From the IMG/VR virus record IMGVR_UViG_3300030382_002775, positions 1 through 24,838 of that record: a stretch of 24,838 bases of DNA. The stretch is one strand, 5' to 3'. This DNA comes from a virus. Positions 1 through 7,899 of this stretch are shown piece after piece. The stretch's first letter is position 1, and every line of letters begins with the position of its first letter. The notes beneath the pieces were generated by a model that worked only from the letters and a program-made list of their open reading frames with translations, had not been told where the DNA came from and did no database searches. The position numbers and the translations under genes are program-made.

Positions 1-868
1 TAAAAGCACCAACATGTATCACATCGGGATTTCCCCCAGATGCAAAAATCAAGTCTAATGCACTTCTAAAGATAGTTTCAGTCAATGCTCTTTGGGTTCC
101 ATCAGTTCGGGCATCGGTCCCGTTTCCTGCTGGGGAAGCTGGTGAACCTGATGCACCCATGATGTCATTTGTTGCTATCCAACTTTGAACGGAACCTAGT
201 TCCCTCGCTGTTGATGCGTTTCCTGCAACACGCCCGTTGTTTAATCCAATCATTGCGTGTTCCATATCTTTTTTTAGTTCCTTAGATTTGTGAAGCATTT
301 GGAACGCTTTTTCTTTTTTACGTCCTGCTCTGTTCACTGCATCTAAAGTATTAGATACCACTACAGTTTTGTCAGAAATTTGAGTATAGTTTCCAACTCT
401 TGTAGTTGTTAAAGAAGCGTCTAATGTCGCTTCATCACCTTCAATAACTTTGTTATCGGCAACGGCACTTAATGCTAAAGTTTGCCATTCGTGAAAAGTA
501 TTTGTCACTTTTTCAGTTTTCAACCCACTTAAAAATGGAGTTTCTGTAACTGCCACTAATGAGATTAGGTTCGTCAAATCTTCACGATTACCGATGCTGT
601 CATAAGACATTATGTTAACGTTAAGGTTCTTTATCCTTAACTTCTATCATTTTATATATAGTGATAGTTCAGACTATATCTTAACCTTTCGGTCTTGGGA
701 TTTCGTGGAGAGGTTATTGTTGGTACTCACTCTCTAGTCGTTACGCCTTCTATAAAACTTAAAACCTTTATAGCTTGGCACGGTATTATCCATTTCAGGA
801 CGTTCACCGTTTAACCCAATTTTACTTCAACTACTTATTTAATCGAAGGTATTGGTTGGCTGTGCCAT
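1..868 (-). CDS. Major capsid protein, SU10/DUF5309 type, split by a group I intron, 3' end outside the window
   Basis: This is the main shell protein of the head. Exon 1 is 868-842 (nine codons, MAQPTNTFD) and exon 2 runs from 607 off the window edge. The joined product reads MAQPTNTFD-SYDSIGNREDLTN, then a segment with SGLKTEKV, HEWQTLAL, VGNYTQI and KELKKDMEHAMIG. This is the order of conserved blocks I know from DUF5309/SU10-type capsid proteins. The start ATG at 868 follows an AAAGG ribosome site and lies 12 nt after the scaffold stop. A naive reading would start translation at the ATG at 610, but that ATG overlaps the intron's last base and would lose the conserved first residues. The C-terminal part of the protein is not in the window. 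Confidence 0.9.
608..841 (-). ncRNA. Group I self-splicing intron (234 nt) in the capsid gene, no homing endonuclease
   Basis: Read on the minus strand. P1: exon end CTTCGAT pairs with intron GTTGAAG, 7 bp, with the required U.G wobble at the splice site. P10: intron ATAAG pairs with exon 2 CTTAT. P4 is ACGGT/ACCGT, P5 is GTCC/GGAT, P6 is GCC/GGC, capped by CTATAAA/TTTATAG. P7 is GACTA (about 740-736) paired with TAGTC inside the conserved AAGATATAGTC (about 681-671). P8 is GACC-GAAA-GGTT. Two 3' hairpins follow (CTATCA/TGATAG and GTTAAGG/CCTTAAC), and the intron ends in ACATAATG with a terminal G. The core and 3' end resemble the T4 td intron (subgroup IA2-like, inferred). At 234 nt it has no room for a homing endonuclease gene. 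Confidence 0.93.
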
Positions 869-880
869 TGTTTTACCTTT

Positions 881-1879
881 CTAATTTAAAACATTCATAA
901 ACGCATCTAGCATGTCACCTGACTTACCAGACTTAGCGCGTTTAATTGCATCTTTGCGACGTTCGTAGTTAGCATCATCTTTGGAAACTGAAACACCAGA
1001 CTTAGAAACTTTTGGAACATTTTTTACTTTTTTGTCACCAAGTTTAGCTTTCTTTAATTGATTATATTTCATGCCTTCTATCGCTACCATGACGGTACGA
1101 TGGTCGGTTAACATGCTTAATTCTTGATCGCTAAATCCAATTTCATTTAAGTAATTTTTAACGCCCGATTGCACTTTCCCCCTTTTAACGGGATCAGCAA
1201 AATCAGGAACTTTTTCACTTAACATATTACTTTGTGTCGTAACATATTCAGCGTACTTTTTCTTTTGTTCCTCTTGTTGTTTTGTTTCTATTGACTTTAA
1301 TTCATTTTCCGCTTGTTGACGCACTTCTTTTTTCTTATCTGACTCTGCTTTCATTCTAACATATTCAATAGGATCATCGTTATACACTTGGTCCCAATCT
1401 ATGTTATCATCCTGCTTATCAGAATTGATAAAAGATTTTAATTTAACTGCGTAATCATCGCGTTCTTTTTTTACCGCTTCCATTTCAGTTTGCGTTTTAG
1501 AACGTTCATTTTCTAAATTTTTACGTTCGGTTGCTAGCTGATTTGTCTTAGTTGAGTAATCGCGTTGACGGCTATATCCATTTTTAAGTTCTTCAAGGTT
1601 AACTTTTTCATCTTGTCCGTTTATTTTAACGGAATAAAGTTCCTCGGTCCCTTCTGCTGGGGAGTTGTCAGCTTCCTCTAGTTCCAGATCATCTGGCGTT
1701 GGTTCATCGGCGGGTGCGTCTGGTTGTGCTTTCGCGTCCTGTTCACCTTCTGATGTCGGTTGTTCGTTCTCTGCGGTTAGTAAGTTCTCGAACTGACCTA
1801 ATAAGTTTTCTTTAACCTCTGGTTCTGCAACCTTTGGTTCTTCAGTAACCGCAGTTTCCTGAGTAGGATTGTCTGCCAT
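881..1879 (-). CDS. Capsid scaffolding protein
   Basis: 332 aa, immediately upstream of the capsid gene, which is the usual place for a scaffold. The first ~80 residues are very acidic and disordered-looking (E, D, P and A rich). Next comes LYSVKINGQDEKVNLEELKN followed by YSRQRDYSTKT, a block I associate with phage scaffold/head-assembly proteins. A long charged helical or coiled-coil region spans about 110-220, and the end is lysine-rich. Scaffold C-termini commonly bind the capsid protein through a basic tail, which fits this one. The ATG at 1879 follows TAAAGGTAAAAA, the same ribosome-site style as the capsid gene. No protease motif is visible. The function comes from position and composition, not from a catalytic motif. 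Confidence 0.8.
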   Translation of the reverse strand: MADNPTQETAVTEEPKVAEPEVKENLLGQFENLLTAENEQPTSEGEQDAKAQPDAPADEPTPDDLELEEADNSPAEGTEELYSVKINGQDEKVNLEELKNGYSRQRDYSTKTNQLATERKNLENERSKTQTEMEAVKKERDDYAVKLKSFINSDKQDDNIDWDQVYNDDPIEYVRMKAESDKKKEVRQQAENELKSIETKQQEEQKKKYAEYVTTQSNMLSEKVPDFADPVKRGKVQSGVKNYLNEIGFSDQELSMLTDHRTVMVAIEGMKYNQLKKAKLGDKKVKNVPKVSKSGVSVSKDDANYERRKDAIKRAKSGKSGDMLDAFMNVLN

Positions 1880-1888
1880 TTTTTACCT

Positions 1889-2122
1889 TTATTTTTTTAA
1901 TAATTTACCAGTCTCCATTATGGATTTTAACTGGTTTAAAACCGACTCATGCATCTTTATCATAAGATAAAGTTTTTCGCGTGCTTCGGTATCTCGAATA
2001 GGACTATTAACTAATTCGTTCATCAGTTCTATTCGTAACTTTTCATTCGCTTCCTTAAAAATAGAATGCTCTAAAATCTTTTTTGCTTCTTCAGATCTTT
2101 TTAATTCTTGCTCTTTATCCAC
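1889..2122 (-). CDS. Small helical protein of the head operon, unknown function
   Basis: 77 aa with a GTG start at 2122 that overlaps the last base of the upstream stop codon (TAG/GTG), preceded by AAAGG eight bases upstream. The overlap implies coupled translation with the gene before it. The sequence is almost wholly charged and amphipathic helix, with no cysteines and no membrane segment. It sits between the portal-linked protein and the scaffold, so a role in head assembly is a reasonable guess. I do not recognise a family. Confidence 0.7.
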   Translation of the reverse strand: MDKEQELKRSEEAKKILEHSIFKEANEKLRIELMNELVNSPIRDTEAREKLYLMIKMHESVLNQLKSIMETGKLLKK

Positions 2123-3075
2123 TATCTACCTTTATAAAAACCACCAAGACTTGTTGACCATCCTGACCCACTGCTTTTGTTGTATTTTTTTGAATCTCTA
2201 TCAGCTAAATTTCTTGCTATATTTTTAGCAATAGCGGATTTATAAGCCGTTTCGTCTCTTTGTCCTTCTTTATTTAATAAAGAACTTTTATAACGTTTAT
2301 ATTTTTTACTTCTTTCAACATTAATTGGTGTTCCACCTTGTCCTGAATTAACTTGTTGCGTTGGAGATTGATAACCTTGTCCACTCCCTTGTGTTCCTTT
2401 ACCTAAAGTATTAAGCAATTCATTAACAGTTTTTCCTTTAATTGCTTTATTGGTTGAGCCACCAATAATTACATCACCAACCTGTTTTAAATAATTTTCA
2501 GGAGTAAATTGTGTAAATAAATCTCCACTTAGTTCTCCAAAAGCCAAAGGATTATCAGCAAAATGTTGTGATATAGTTTGATCTATTAAAGTTTTTATAG
2601 CTTTATCATATTTTGCTTCTCTCCTTTTAGGACCACCAAATAAAGTATCAATAATTTTAAACCATCCAAATCCACCTCCTTTACTGGGGTCAAATTTATA
2701 AATAGGATTTCCATCTTTATCTTTGCCTGTTTTGTATTTATTTATAAATCTATCAGCACTCCACGGCTCAGACATATCTTTTTTCATTTTTCTAAGTATT
2801 TCTTCACTTTCAGTAAGCGGAACTTCGTTTTCATCATCCCTTGTATTATTATCCATGTTTATACAAAATGGATGATCAACGTTTTCTTCAAGAGAACAAA
2901 AAACCCCTAAATCAAAAGCATTTTCAGGAACATCTGGGTCAGGAATAGGATCTGTATTCCATACATACGGTGTTGCTGTTGCAAAATCCATTGGTACCGC
3001 ACCTAAAGGTGTCCCTTGTCCGCTTGCAATATCAGAAAATAATAATGAATCTTGAAAAGGAATAAAATTAGCCAT
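2122..3075 (-). CDS. Portal-linked structural protein, unknown family
   Basis: 317 aa. The N-terminal ~75 residues are low in Lys/Arg and rich in Pro, Asp and Phe, with two Cys. The middle (about 90-230) is mixed helical, with GKDKDGNPIYKFDPSKGGGFGWFKI as a turn-rich element. The C-terminal ~90 residues are Gly/Ser/Gln/Lys-rich and probably flexible, ending in GSGWSTSLGGFYKGR. The ATG at 3075 overlaps the last base of the portal stop, so it is translated with the portal. Position between portal and scaffold suggests a minor head or head-tail junction protein. I cannot name it. Confidence 0.75.
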   Translation of the reverse strand: MANFIPFQDSLLFSDIASGQGTPLGAVPMDFATATPYVWNTDPIPDPDVPENAFDLGVFCSLEENVDHPFCINMDNNTRDDENEVPLTESEEILRKMKKDMSEPWSADRFINKYKTGKDKDGNPIYKFDPSKGGGFGWFKIIDTLFGGPKRREAKYDKAIKTLIDQTISQHFADNPLAFGELSGDLFTQFTPENYLKQVGDVIIGGSTNKAIKGKTVNELLNTLGKGTQGSGQGYQSPTQQVNSGQGGTPINVERSKKYKRYKSSLLNKEGQRDETAYKSAIAKNIARNLADRDSKKYNKSSGSGWSTSLGGFYKGR

Positions 3076-5090
3076 TATAATGTACCTATTTGTGCTTTCT
3101 TATTAATTTTTTCTCGTTCAATTTGAATTTCAGCTACCATTTCTTCTTGTTTTAATTTTATTTCTGCTATCATTTCCTGTTTCTTTAATTCTAGTTCAGC
3201 TTCCATTTTTTCTTTTCGCAATTGTAGATCTCCTATATTCTTTTCTCTATCCGCTTGTATTTGTTGCTGTGTTGCAATTAACAATGGATTATCCTGCATT
3301 GGATCTTTTTTCTGTTCAGGCGGTTGTGTTTCTGGATTAACAAAAAATTCTTGCGGGGATTTAAACCCTGCATTGTGAACCATTCTTTCCAGTGTATTAT
3401 AAATTGTTTGTTCATTTGCCAATCTACTACCTGACATTAAAATCTCTTTTTGAATACCTAAAATTTGTCCTAAAACTTGTAAACGTTGTTCATGTGTTCC
3501 CGTTCCTAACCCCACGTTTATTGTTAAATTAAATTTATTTTTCCACTCTCTTGGGTCTATTGGAACGTATTTATTTCTTATTTTAATTATTCTTTTATGA
3601 TCTTGATATTGTGTTGTCAGTTGTAATAAACAATTCATTAGATCTTTAATTCCTGTTTCTGCAAACACTCTCGCAATCGTTTCAATTCTTTGGCCAGCCG
3701 ATTGTACGGCTTCCCTTACTCCTGTTGCGGTTGTATGAGATTTTTGAATTGTGTTTGGATCTAAACCTTGTTGTAATCTGTTTATGCCTGAACGTTGTTC
3801 TTTTATTTGATCGACTTTCTCAATCATTGCCAAGCCTTCTTGCATAAAGTTTTGTGCTTGTAATGGCACAACAGCGTTTGGTGATTTTACCCTCACTATA
3901 TTGCCCGCGCGCGACTGTAGTAAATCATCCAGATTAACCATTCCGTCCTGCGCTAAAACCCTAGAATTATTCATAAGGAAAGCGTTGTCCAAGCACTGTC
4001 TTAGCAACACTGACTTTATTTTTTGGATGTCCATAACGAGGTCTGCAACACTCATTCCAAATAAACGATGCGGATTAATAATCGGTGTTATCGTTGAAAA
4101 AGGAAGATAACTTATTTCTTCTACATCCAAAATTTCATTCGTATCACCAACAGTAACCACTTTTAATAATTCGGCTACTCCGTCATTATCAATATCGGTG
4201 CGGATATAATTTTCCATGTAAAGAATTTCACGCATAGATGGATCAGCGTTTTCATCCATGTAACTTTCTTCATTAAACATGTTACGGCTTAATGTTTCTT
4301 CATTCCATGTGGAATTTGCGTAAGATGGTAGATCTTCTATTTTTTTTCTATCAAAACCTTCACCAATTAATTCTGATACCGTCTTTTTTAACCGATGCGC
4401 TACATATGGCGCATCCACTAAATTTTTTGCTCTTTTGGAAACAAGCATTTCTTCGGGAGGAACGTTTTCTATGCAAATTTTTCCTGATGATGATTTTCTT
4501 TTAACCTTAACATTAAATGTTACTTGATTATCAGGTAATTCACCCTGTTCCGTCATCACCATTTTTTCTTCTAAAACTTCTTCGACACTTATAACTTCAA
4601 CGTCATCATCAACCAATAAAGCCTGATATTCTATCTCTGTTAAACCTTTATAACTCTCTTTAATAAATTCATCTTCATACTTGTAATAATGCTTAATAAA
4701 TCCATTTTTTTGAATTAATGCATCTTTGAACCAAGTATAAAATATTTGCCATCCATCATTATCCTTCATGATGATATGGTTTATGTATTCTGTTGCCTGT
4801 TTGGATGCTTCTTCATCTTCTTCAGATACAGGCTCAAATTTAACTATATCGTCTCCTGCGGTAAATATTCTGAGTAAACTGGGGAGAACACTCTCAACAG
4901 CTTCCAGCACATCAGAGGATATAACCTGAGATCTGCCTTCTACCTCATTACCAAAAGGTTCTGAATTATAATAATCTAAGGCTAGGCTTCGTTCTTGGAC
5001 CAATTTACCGTTCTGATACCCTAAAGCATCAGTAATTTCGCGCGTAATGGTTCCTTTTAACTCAGCTTCTTTTTTTTTATTTAATTTCAT
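3075..5090 (-). CDS. Portal protein (P22/SU10 type)
   Basis: 671 aa, the usual size for a P22/SU10-like portal, which forms the dodecameric DNA channel at the capsid vertex and docks the terminase. Typical blocks are ALDYYNSEPFGNEVEGRSQV, then VLPSLLRIFTAGDDIVKFEP near residues 85-110, PPEEMLVSKRAKNL near 215, FGMSVADLVMDIQKIKSVLLRQ and RAGNIVRV in the middle, and ATGVREAVQSAGQRIETIAR. The last ~60 residues are a heptad-like Lys/Glu/Met/Ile helix (EAELELKKQEMIAEIKLKQE), matching the coiled-coil barrel found at portal C-termini. It starts 35 bases from the divergent HTH gene, with only a weak AAAGAA ribosome site. Confidence 0.92.
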   Translation of the reverse strand: MKLNKKKEAELKGTITREITDALGYQNGKLVQERSLALDYYNSEPFGNEVEGRSQVISSDVLEAVESVLPSLLRIFTAGDDIVKFEPVSEEDEEASKQATEYINHIIMKDNDGWQIFYTWFKDALIQKNGFIKHYYKYEDEFIKESYKGLTEIEYQALLVDDDVEVISVEEVLEEKMVMTEQGELPDNQVTFNVKVKRKSSSGKICIENVPPEEMLVSKRAKNLVDAPYVAHRLKKTVSELIGEGFDRKKIEDLPSYANSTWNEETLSRNMFNEESYMDENADPSMREILYMENYIRTDIDNDGVAELLKVVTVGDTNEILDVEEISYLPFSTITPIINPHRLFGMSVADLVMDIQKIKSVLLRQCLDNAFLMNNSRVLAQDGMVNLDDLLQSRAGNIVRVKSPNAVVPLQAQNFMQEGLAMIEKVDQIKEQRSGINRLQQGLDPNTIQKSHTTATGVREAVQSAGQRIETIARVFAETGIKDLMNCLLQLTTQYQDHKRIIKIRNKYVPIDPREWKNKFNLTINVGLGTGTHEQRLQVLGQILGIQKEILMSGSRLANEQTIYNTLERMVHNAGFKSPQEFFVNPETQPPEQKKDPMQDNPLLIATQQQIQADREKNIGDLQLRKEKMEAELELKKQEMIAEIKLKQEEMVAEIQIEREKINKKAQIGTL

Positions 5091-5105
5091 TGATTATTAT
5101 TTCTT

Positions 5106-5125
5106 TATAGTGTAACGTTGTTATA
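5106..5125 (+). promoter_or_regulatory. Operator site A overlapping the start codon of the HTH gene
   Basis: The palindrome copy TGTAACGTTGTTATA (5111-5125) differs from the consensus TATAACAWTGTTATA at two positions, and its last base is the A of the ATG at 5125. A -10-like TATAGT lies at 5106-5111. Transcription from it would begin only about 7 bases before the ATG, giving a nearly leaderless message with no Shine-Dalgarno. I see no good -35. A protein bound here would directly block the gene it precedes. Confidence 0.65.
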
Positions 5126-5361
5126 TGACTAAAACAAAATTTAGAAAATTTTTAAAATATCTCGGTATTAGCCAAGGTCAATTGGCTAGGGAGTCAGGTC
5201 AAACAAGAACGAGCATCGGTAATTATTTCAATGGTCGTCGTCCCATCAATACGTTGATGGCGTGGGGTCTGAACCTGAAGGTTGAGAACGAGGATCTTAA
5301 AAAGAAAAATACTAAACTATCCCAGAAGGTCCATACTTTAAATCAGAGGACCAAGAACTAG
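5125..5361 (+). CDS. Small helix-turn-helix DNA-binding protein (XRE/Cro-like), antisense to the packaging operon
   Basis: 78 aa. Residues ~5-45 read as an XRE-type fold: LKYLGISQGQLARESG is the first helix pair and QTRTSIGNYFNGRRPI the recognition helix. It is followed by a short Lys/Asn/Leu coiled coil (about 52-75) that would support dimerisation. It is the only rightward gene inside the leftward head module. Its last ~50 bases overlap the 3' end of terL, and its start abuts the portal promoter region. The upstream in-frame stop at 5113 fixes the ATG at 5125, and there is no ribosome site. The operator over its own start suggests autoregulation. It is a candidate repressor or Cro-like regulator. 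Confidence 0.72.
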   Translation: MTKTKFRKFLKYLGISQGQLARESGQTRTSIGNYFNGRRPINTLMAWGLNLKVENEDLKKKNTKLSQKVHTLNQRTKN

Positions 5362-6589
5362 ACTCGTTTAATCCGATTGCCATATATCTCATGGCATCAC
5401 AGCTATTTGACTCTGTTCCGTGGTGTGGGGTAGAGGTGATTTCTCCTAATTGATTTGTTTTCCATCTATATTGCTTTAGGCAATTAACTAAGTAATCACA
5501 TTTATCTTTATCCAACCATACTCTTTTCAGGACCATTCTCAGAGCATTAATACCTTCTTCTACCTTTAACTTAGGTACGGCTTGTATAAACCATCCTAAA
5601 TTGGAAGCTATCTCTTGCCTGCTTTTTCCTGATCCTAACTCAGTAACGACAATATCATGCCCTGCAAAGTGATTATCATAGGTATAAGGGAGTTCCTTTA
5701 ACTTATTAGCGTAATATTCTATACTTTCTCCTGATCCTTCTAAATGATCAATTACATGTATAGCTGAACCCTGTTTTTGAATAAATACGATGCTGAAAGC
5801 ATCCCTGAACCCAATATCCGAAAACGTGGTTACGGGCAATTCTGGAATATGCGGGACTTTTGTAATTCTGTTTTCATCCTCTACTAATTGCATCGATTTT
5901 GAATAAATTCCGTTTACAACCCCAGCATCAAAATCAACCATAAATTCAGTTGCAAATTCTTCAGGACTCATCATTAATCTTAGATTTTCCAATTCATCCT
6001 TTGGAATAATTTTTGTATCTTCCACGGTGTATTTTTTAATAAACCAATCTTTCTTGCCTTGGTTCTTCATATACATTTGATAAAAGAAATTATGACCTGA
6101 AGGGGTCCCAATAGCAATTAACCATCCTGAATTTTTATCCATTTGGTGCCTATCGACTAATGCAGGACGTAGAACCTTATTTAACAGGTCCTTATGGAGA
6201 AGCTGTGTTTCATCTAAGCCTACACCGTCAGCATAAATTCCACGAATGGAGTCAACACTAGATCCATCAGCGCCTAATAATTGTATTCTTCTTCCCCCCA
6301 CCATATCACAGCGTAATTCGGTTTCATGATACGTTGTATTAGGGATATTTTTTGTTAAAAATTTTAATGTATCCCAATGTATCTTCTTCACCTGTGAATA
6401 GGTAGCCGATATAATATAATACCTAGGATTAGGTAATGTGCATTGAAAACATTTTTTTAATGTTTGTGCCAATAGCCAGTAGCTTTTGCCAAATCTTCTA
6501 TGACACGGAATTACATTAAAGCGTTTAACTTTTTTATGTAACTGTGCCTGATGTTTTCTTGGTTTATACGGTATGATGTAACTAGGCAT
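5312..6589 (-). CDS. terL: Terminase large subunit (DNA-packaging ATPase/nuclease)
   Basis: 425 aa. The ATPase half has a Walker A-like CHRRFGKS at residues 29-36 and a Walker B/catalytic Glu region GVGLDETQ near 125, with a C-motif-like IAIGTPSG further on. The nuclease half shows FSDIGFRDAF near 252 (first catalytic Asp) and SNSCDAMRYM near 399 (last Asp), as in RNase H-fold terminases. The product cuts concatemers and pumps DNA through the portal. The start overlaps the end of the preceding 72-aa gene by 8 nt. The 3' end is overlapped by the antisense HTH gene. The chain is short but contains both domains. Confidence 0.93.
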   Translation of the reverse strand: MPSYIIPYKPRKHQAQLHKKVKRFNVIPCHRRFGKSYWLLAQTLKKCFQCTLPNPRYYIISATYSQVKKIHWDTLKFLTKNIPNTTYHETELRCDMVGGRRIQLLGADGSSVDSIRGIYADGVGLDETQLLHKDLLNKVLRPALVDRHQMDKNSGWLIAIGTPSGHNFFYQMYMKNQGKKDWFIKKYTVEDTKIIPKDELENLRLMMSPEEFATEFMVDFDAGVVNGIYSKSMQLVEDENRITKVPHIPELPVTTFSDIGFRDAFSIVFIQKQGSAIHVIDHLEGSGESIEYYANKLKELPYTYDNHFAGHDIVVTELGSGKSRQEIASNLGWFIQAVPKLKVEEGINALRMVLKRVWLDKDKCDYLVNCLKQYRWKTNQLGEITSTPHHGTESNSCDAMRYMAIGLNESSSWSSDLKYGPSGIV

Positions 6590-6800
6590 CTAATTTTATT
6601 TCTGCATCAGTTTCAATCCAGACTTTAGCACCACATGACAATGGTTTTTCTGGTCTATAAATAACTTTAGAAGGACCTAATATTTCTACACTATAACAAT
6701 AAGTATTATTTTTTTTTTCTTTAATTGTTATGACAGGTTCGTTTGTTTTGTTTTTATTATTTGCCCTTATTTTATGCTGATTAATATGTATTTTTTTCAT
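6582..6800 (-). CDS. Small basic protein before terL, unknown function
   Basis: 72 aa. The Lys/Asn-rich N-terminus (residues 1-30) is followed by a compact beta-looking domain (NTYCYSVEILGPSKVIYRP, LSCGAKVWIETDAEIKL) with two Cys. It overlaps the terL start by 8 nt, which suggests coupled translation. The ribosome site is weak. I do not recognise the family. It is the first gene after the long non-coding gap, so its message may start in that gap. Confidence 0.6.
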   Translation of the reverse strand: MKKIHINQHKIRANNKNKTNEPVITIKEKKNNTYCYSVEILGPSKVIYRPEKPLSCGAKVWIETDAEIKLDA

Positions 6801-7148
6801 TATAACTTTCTGGGAAGAAGGCTTGTATGTAAAATTCTACTATATATTTTCAGAACCCTTGAATAAGGTCCTCAAAGTATTAAAAGGGGTTGCCTAATAT
6901 TATTTTTTTTTTCCGATGGGGTTGCCCGCCTTCAAATCGGCAGAAAACAGCCAAATAATAGTCAATAAGGATTAATTATCCCATCAAAACCTTAGAAATC
7001 AGCCATTATTTAATTAATTTCACAAATATTGATTAATTTTTAAGATTTTTTTAAGATCTCATGAGATTTGCAGACTAAAAAATAAGCTACATAGCAACAA
7101 CAAACAATAATAGATCTAATTTACCTTAGAATACAGCCATTAATCATG
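6801..7148. other. 348-base non-coding gap between the TerS region and terL, with repeats
   Basis: No convincing gene on either strand. It contains three imperfect direct repeats of AGAAWWCAGCCAWTA (starting near 6942, 6994 and 7128; the last two extend to a 20-base match at 6989-7008 and 7123-7142 with two differences). It also has two exact GGGGTTGCC copies (6886-6894, 6918-6926), a possible stem CCGAT/ATCGG (6913-6917 with 6936-6940), a run of T and very AT-rich stretches. Its place next to terS makes it a candidate packaging (pac/cos) region. This is inference. Confidence 0.5.
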
Positions 7149-7262
7149 TTAACCGTTACATTCCCTTTTAGCTTCTTTTAAACTAATCTGATCTCTTTTT
7201 ATCTTCTTTTTGTTCTTTATTACCCTTTGATGATACTTTGATGTACTTAATGCCTTTGCCAT
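7149..7262 (-). CDS. Tiny basic protein with an ArfA-like motif
   Basis: 37 aa from the ATG at 7262: it begins MAKALSTSKYHQRVIKNKKK and ends REAKR/ECNG-like, strongly basic. The stretch AL-x(4)-Y-H-Q-R-V-I-K-N-K-K resembles the ALLHDPLFRQRVEKNKKG core of ArfA, the alternative ribosome-rescue factor, and similar very short phage proteins. The frame is also open back to a GTG at 7310 that overlaps the terS stop (GTGA), which would give 53 aa. Another overlapping frame (ATG at 7285) could encode 34 aa; I prefer this one because of the motif. The ribosome site is poor, so both existence and start are uncertain. Confidence 0.45.
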   Translation of the reverse strand: MAKALSTSKYHQRVIKNKKKIKRDQISLKEAKRECNG

Positions 7263-7306
7263 AGGATTTCTTTGTAACTCCAAGCATCTGTAATAAGCCA
7301 GACTTA

Positions 7307-7735
7307 TCACTTCTCAAAGCTGACTTTGATCTCTCCACCATCTATTCCGCTTATTTCTAATTGATCTTTGTTACCATATACTCTTGGTGCTAGTTTGCTG
7401 GCTCTGAATGTCTGTAGATTGATATGATGACGCATCATATTGACAAAATCTCTGTTAGTTCTCCCCGCTTTATTCTCATCTTTAGCTTCTTCAAGTGCTT
7501 TTGAGGATAGTTCTTCTGTTTCAGCCATCATCCATTCAATACCGTCTGCTTTTGCATCGCTGTACCTTTTACGAAGATTAGGATAATCAGGATTGTTTAG
7601 CCATTGTCTAAATGACTCCCACCAAACACCCTGATTTTTTAGTGCTTTTTTAATGCTGATGCCATGCGCTAAATCATTTAAGATCTTATCTATAAGTTCG
7701 TCTGAATATTTGCTTGGTCGTCCTTTTTGTTCCAT
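7307..7735 (-). CDS. terS: Terminase small subunit
   Basis: 142 aa. It begins GRPSKYSDELIDKILNDLA, then GISIKKALKN...WESFRQWL, a helix-turn-helix typical of phage small terminases of this type, then YSDAKADGIEWMMAETEELS (oligomerisation helices), then LQTFRASKLAPRVYGNK, the conserved end block. It recognises the packaging site and stimulates TerL. It is separated from terL by a non-coding gap and a small gene rather than being adjacent. The start overlaps the 3' end of the preceding zinc-ribbon gene by 46 nt. Confidence 0.88.
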   Translation of the reverse strand: MEQKGRPSKYSDELIDKILNDLAHGISIKKALKNQGVWWESFRQWLNNPDYPNLRKRYSDAKADGIEWMMAETEELSSKALEEAKDENKAGRTNRDFVNMMRHHINLQTFRASKLAPRVYGNKDQLEISGIDGGEIKVSFEK

Positions 7736-7899
7736 TTATCGTCCATATGTTTACCACAATACCATGTTCTCATGTAATCATTACTGAATATGCCTATATC
7801 TCCACAGATAGTGCATTTTTGGTATTCTTGTTGTTCTTCCCGCGTTTTTTCAAAAAACCACATTCCATCAATGGACCGTTTTACTTTGCGTCTCGCCAT
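7690..7899 (-). CDS. Small zinc-ribbon protein, unknown function
   Basis: 69 aa. A basic N-terminus (MARRKVKRS) is followed by CTICGDIGIFSNDYMRTWYCGKH, a CxxC plus CxxH arrangement that would hold one zinc ion. The C-terminus is charged and overlaps the terS start in another frame. The cysteine pattern makes it likely real. DNA or RNA binding is plausible but unproven. The ribosome site before 7899 is weak. Confidence 0.6.
   Translation of the reverse strand: MARRKVKRSIDGMWFFEKTREEQQEYQKCTICGDIGIFSNDYMRTWYCGKHMDDKWNKKDDQANIQTNL

Noticed and set aside
601-610. ATG at 610 as the start of the capsid protein
   Set aside because: The G is the terminal base of the group I intron and the family N-terminus lies in exon 1. 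Used only if unspliced RNA is translated.
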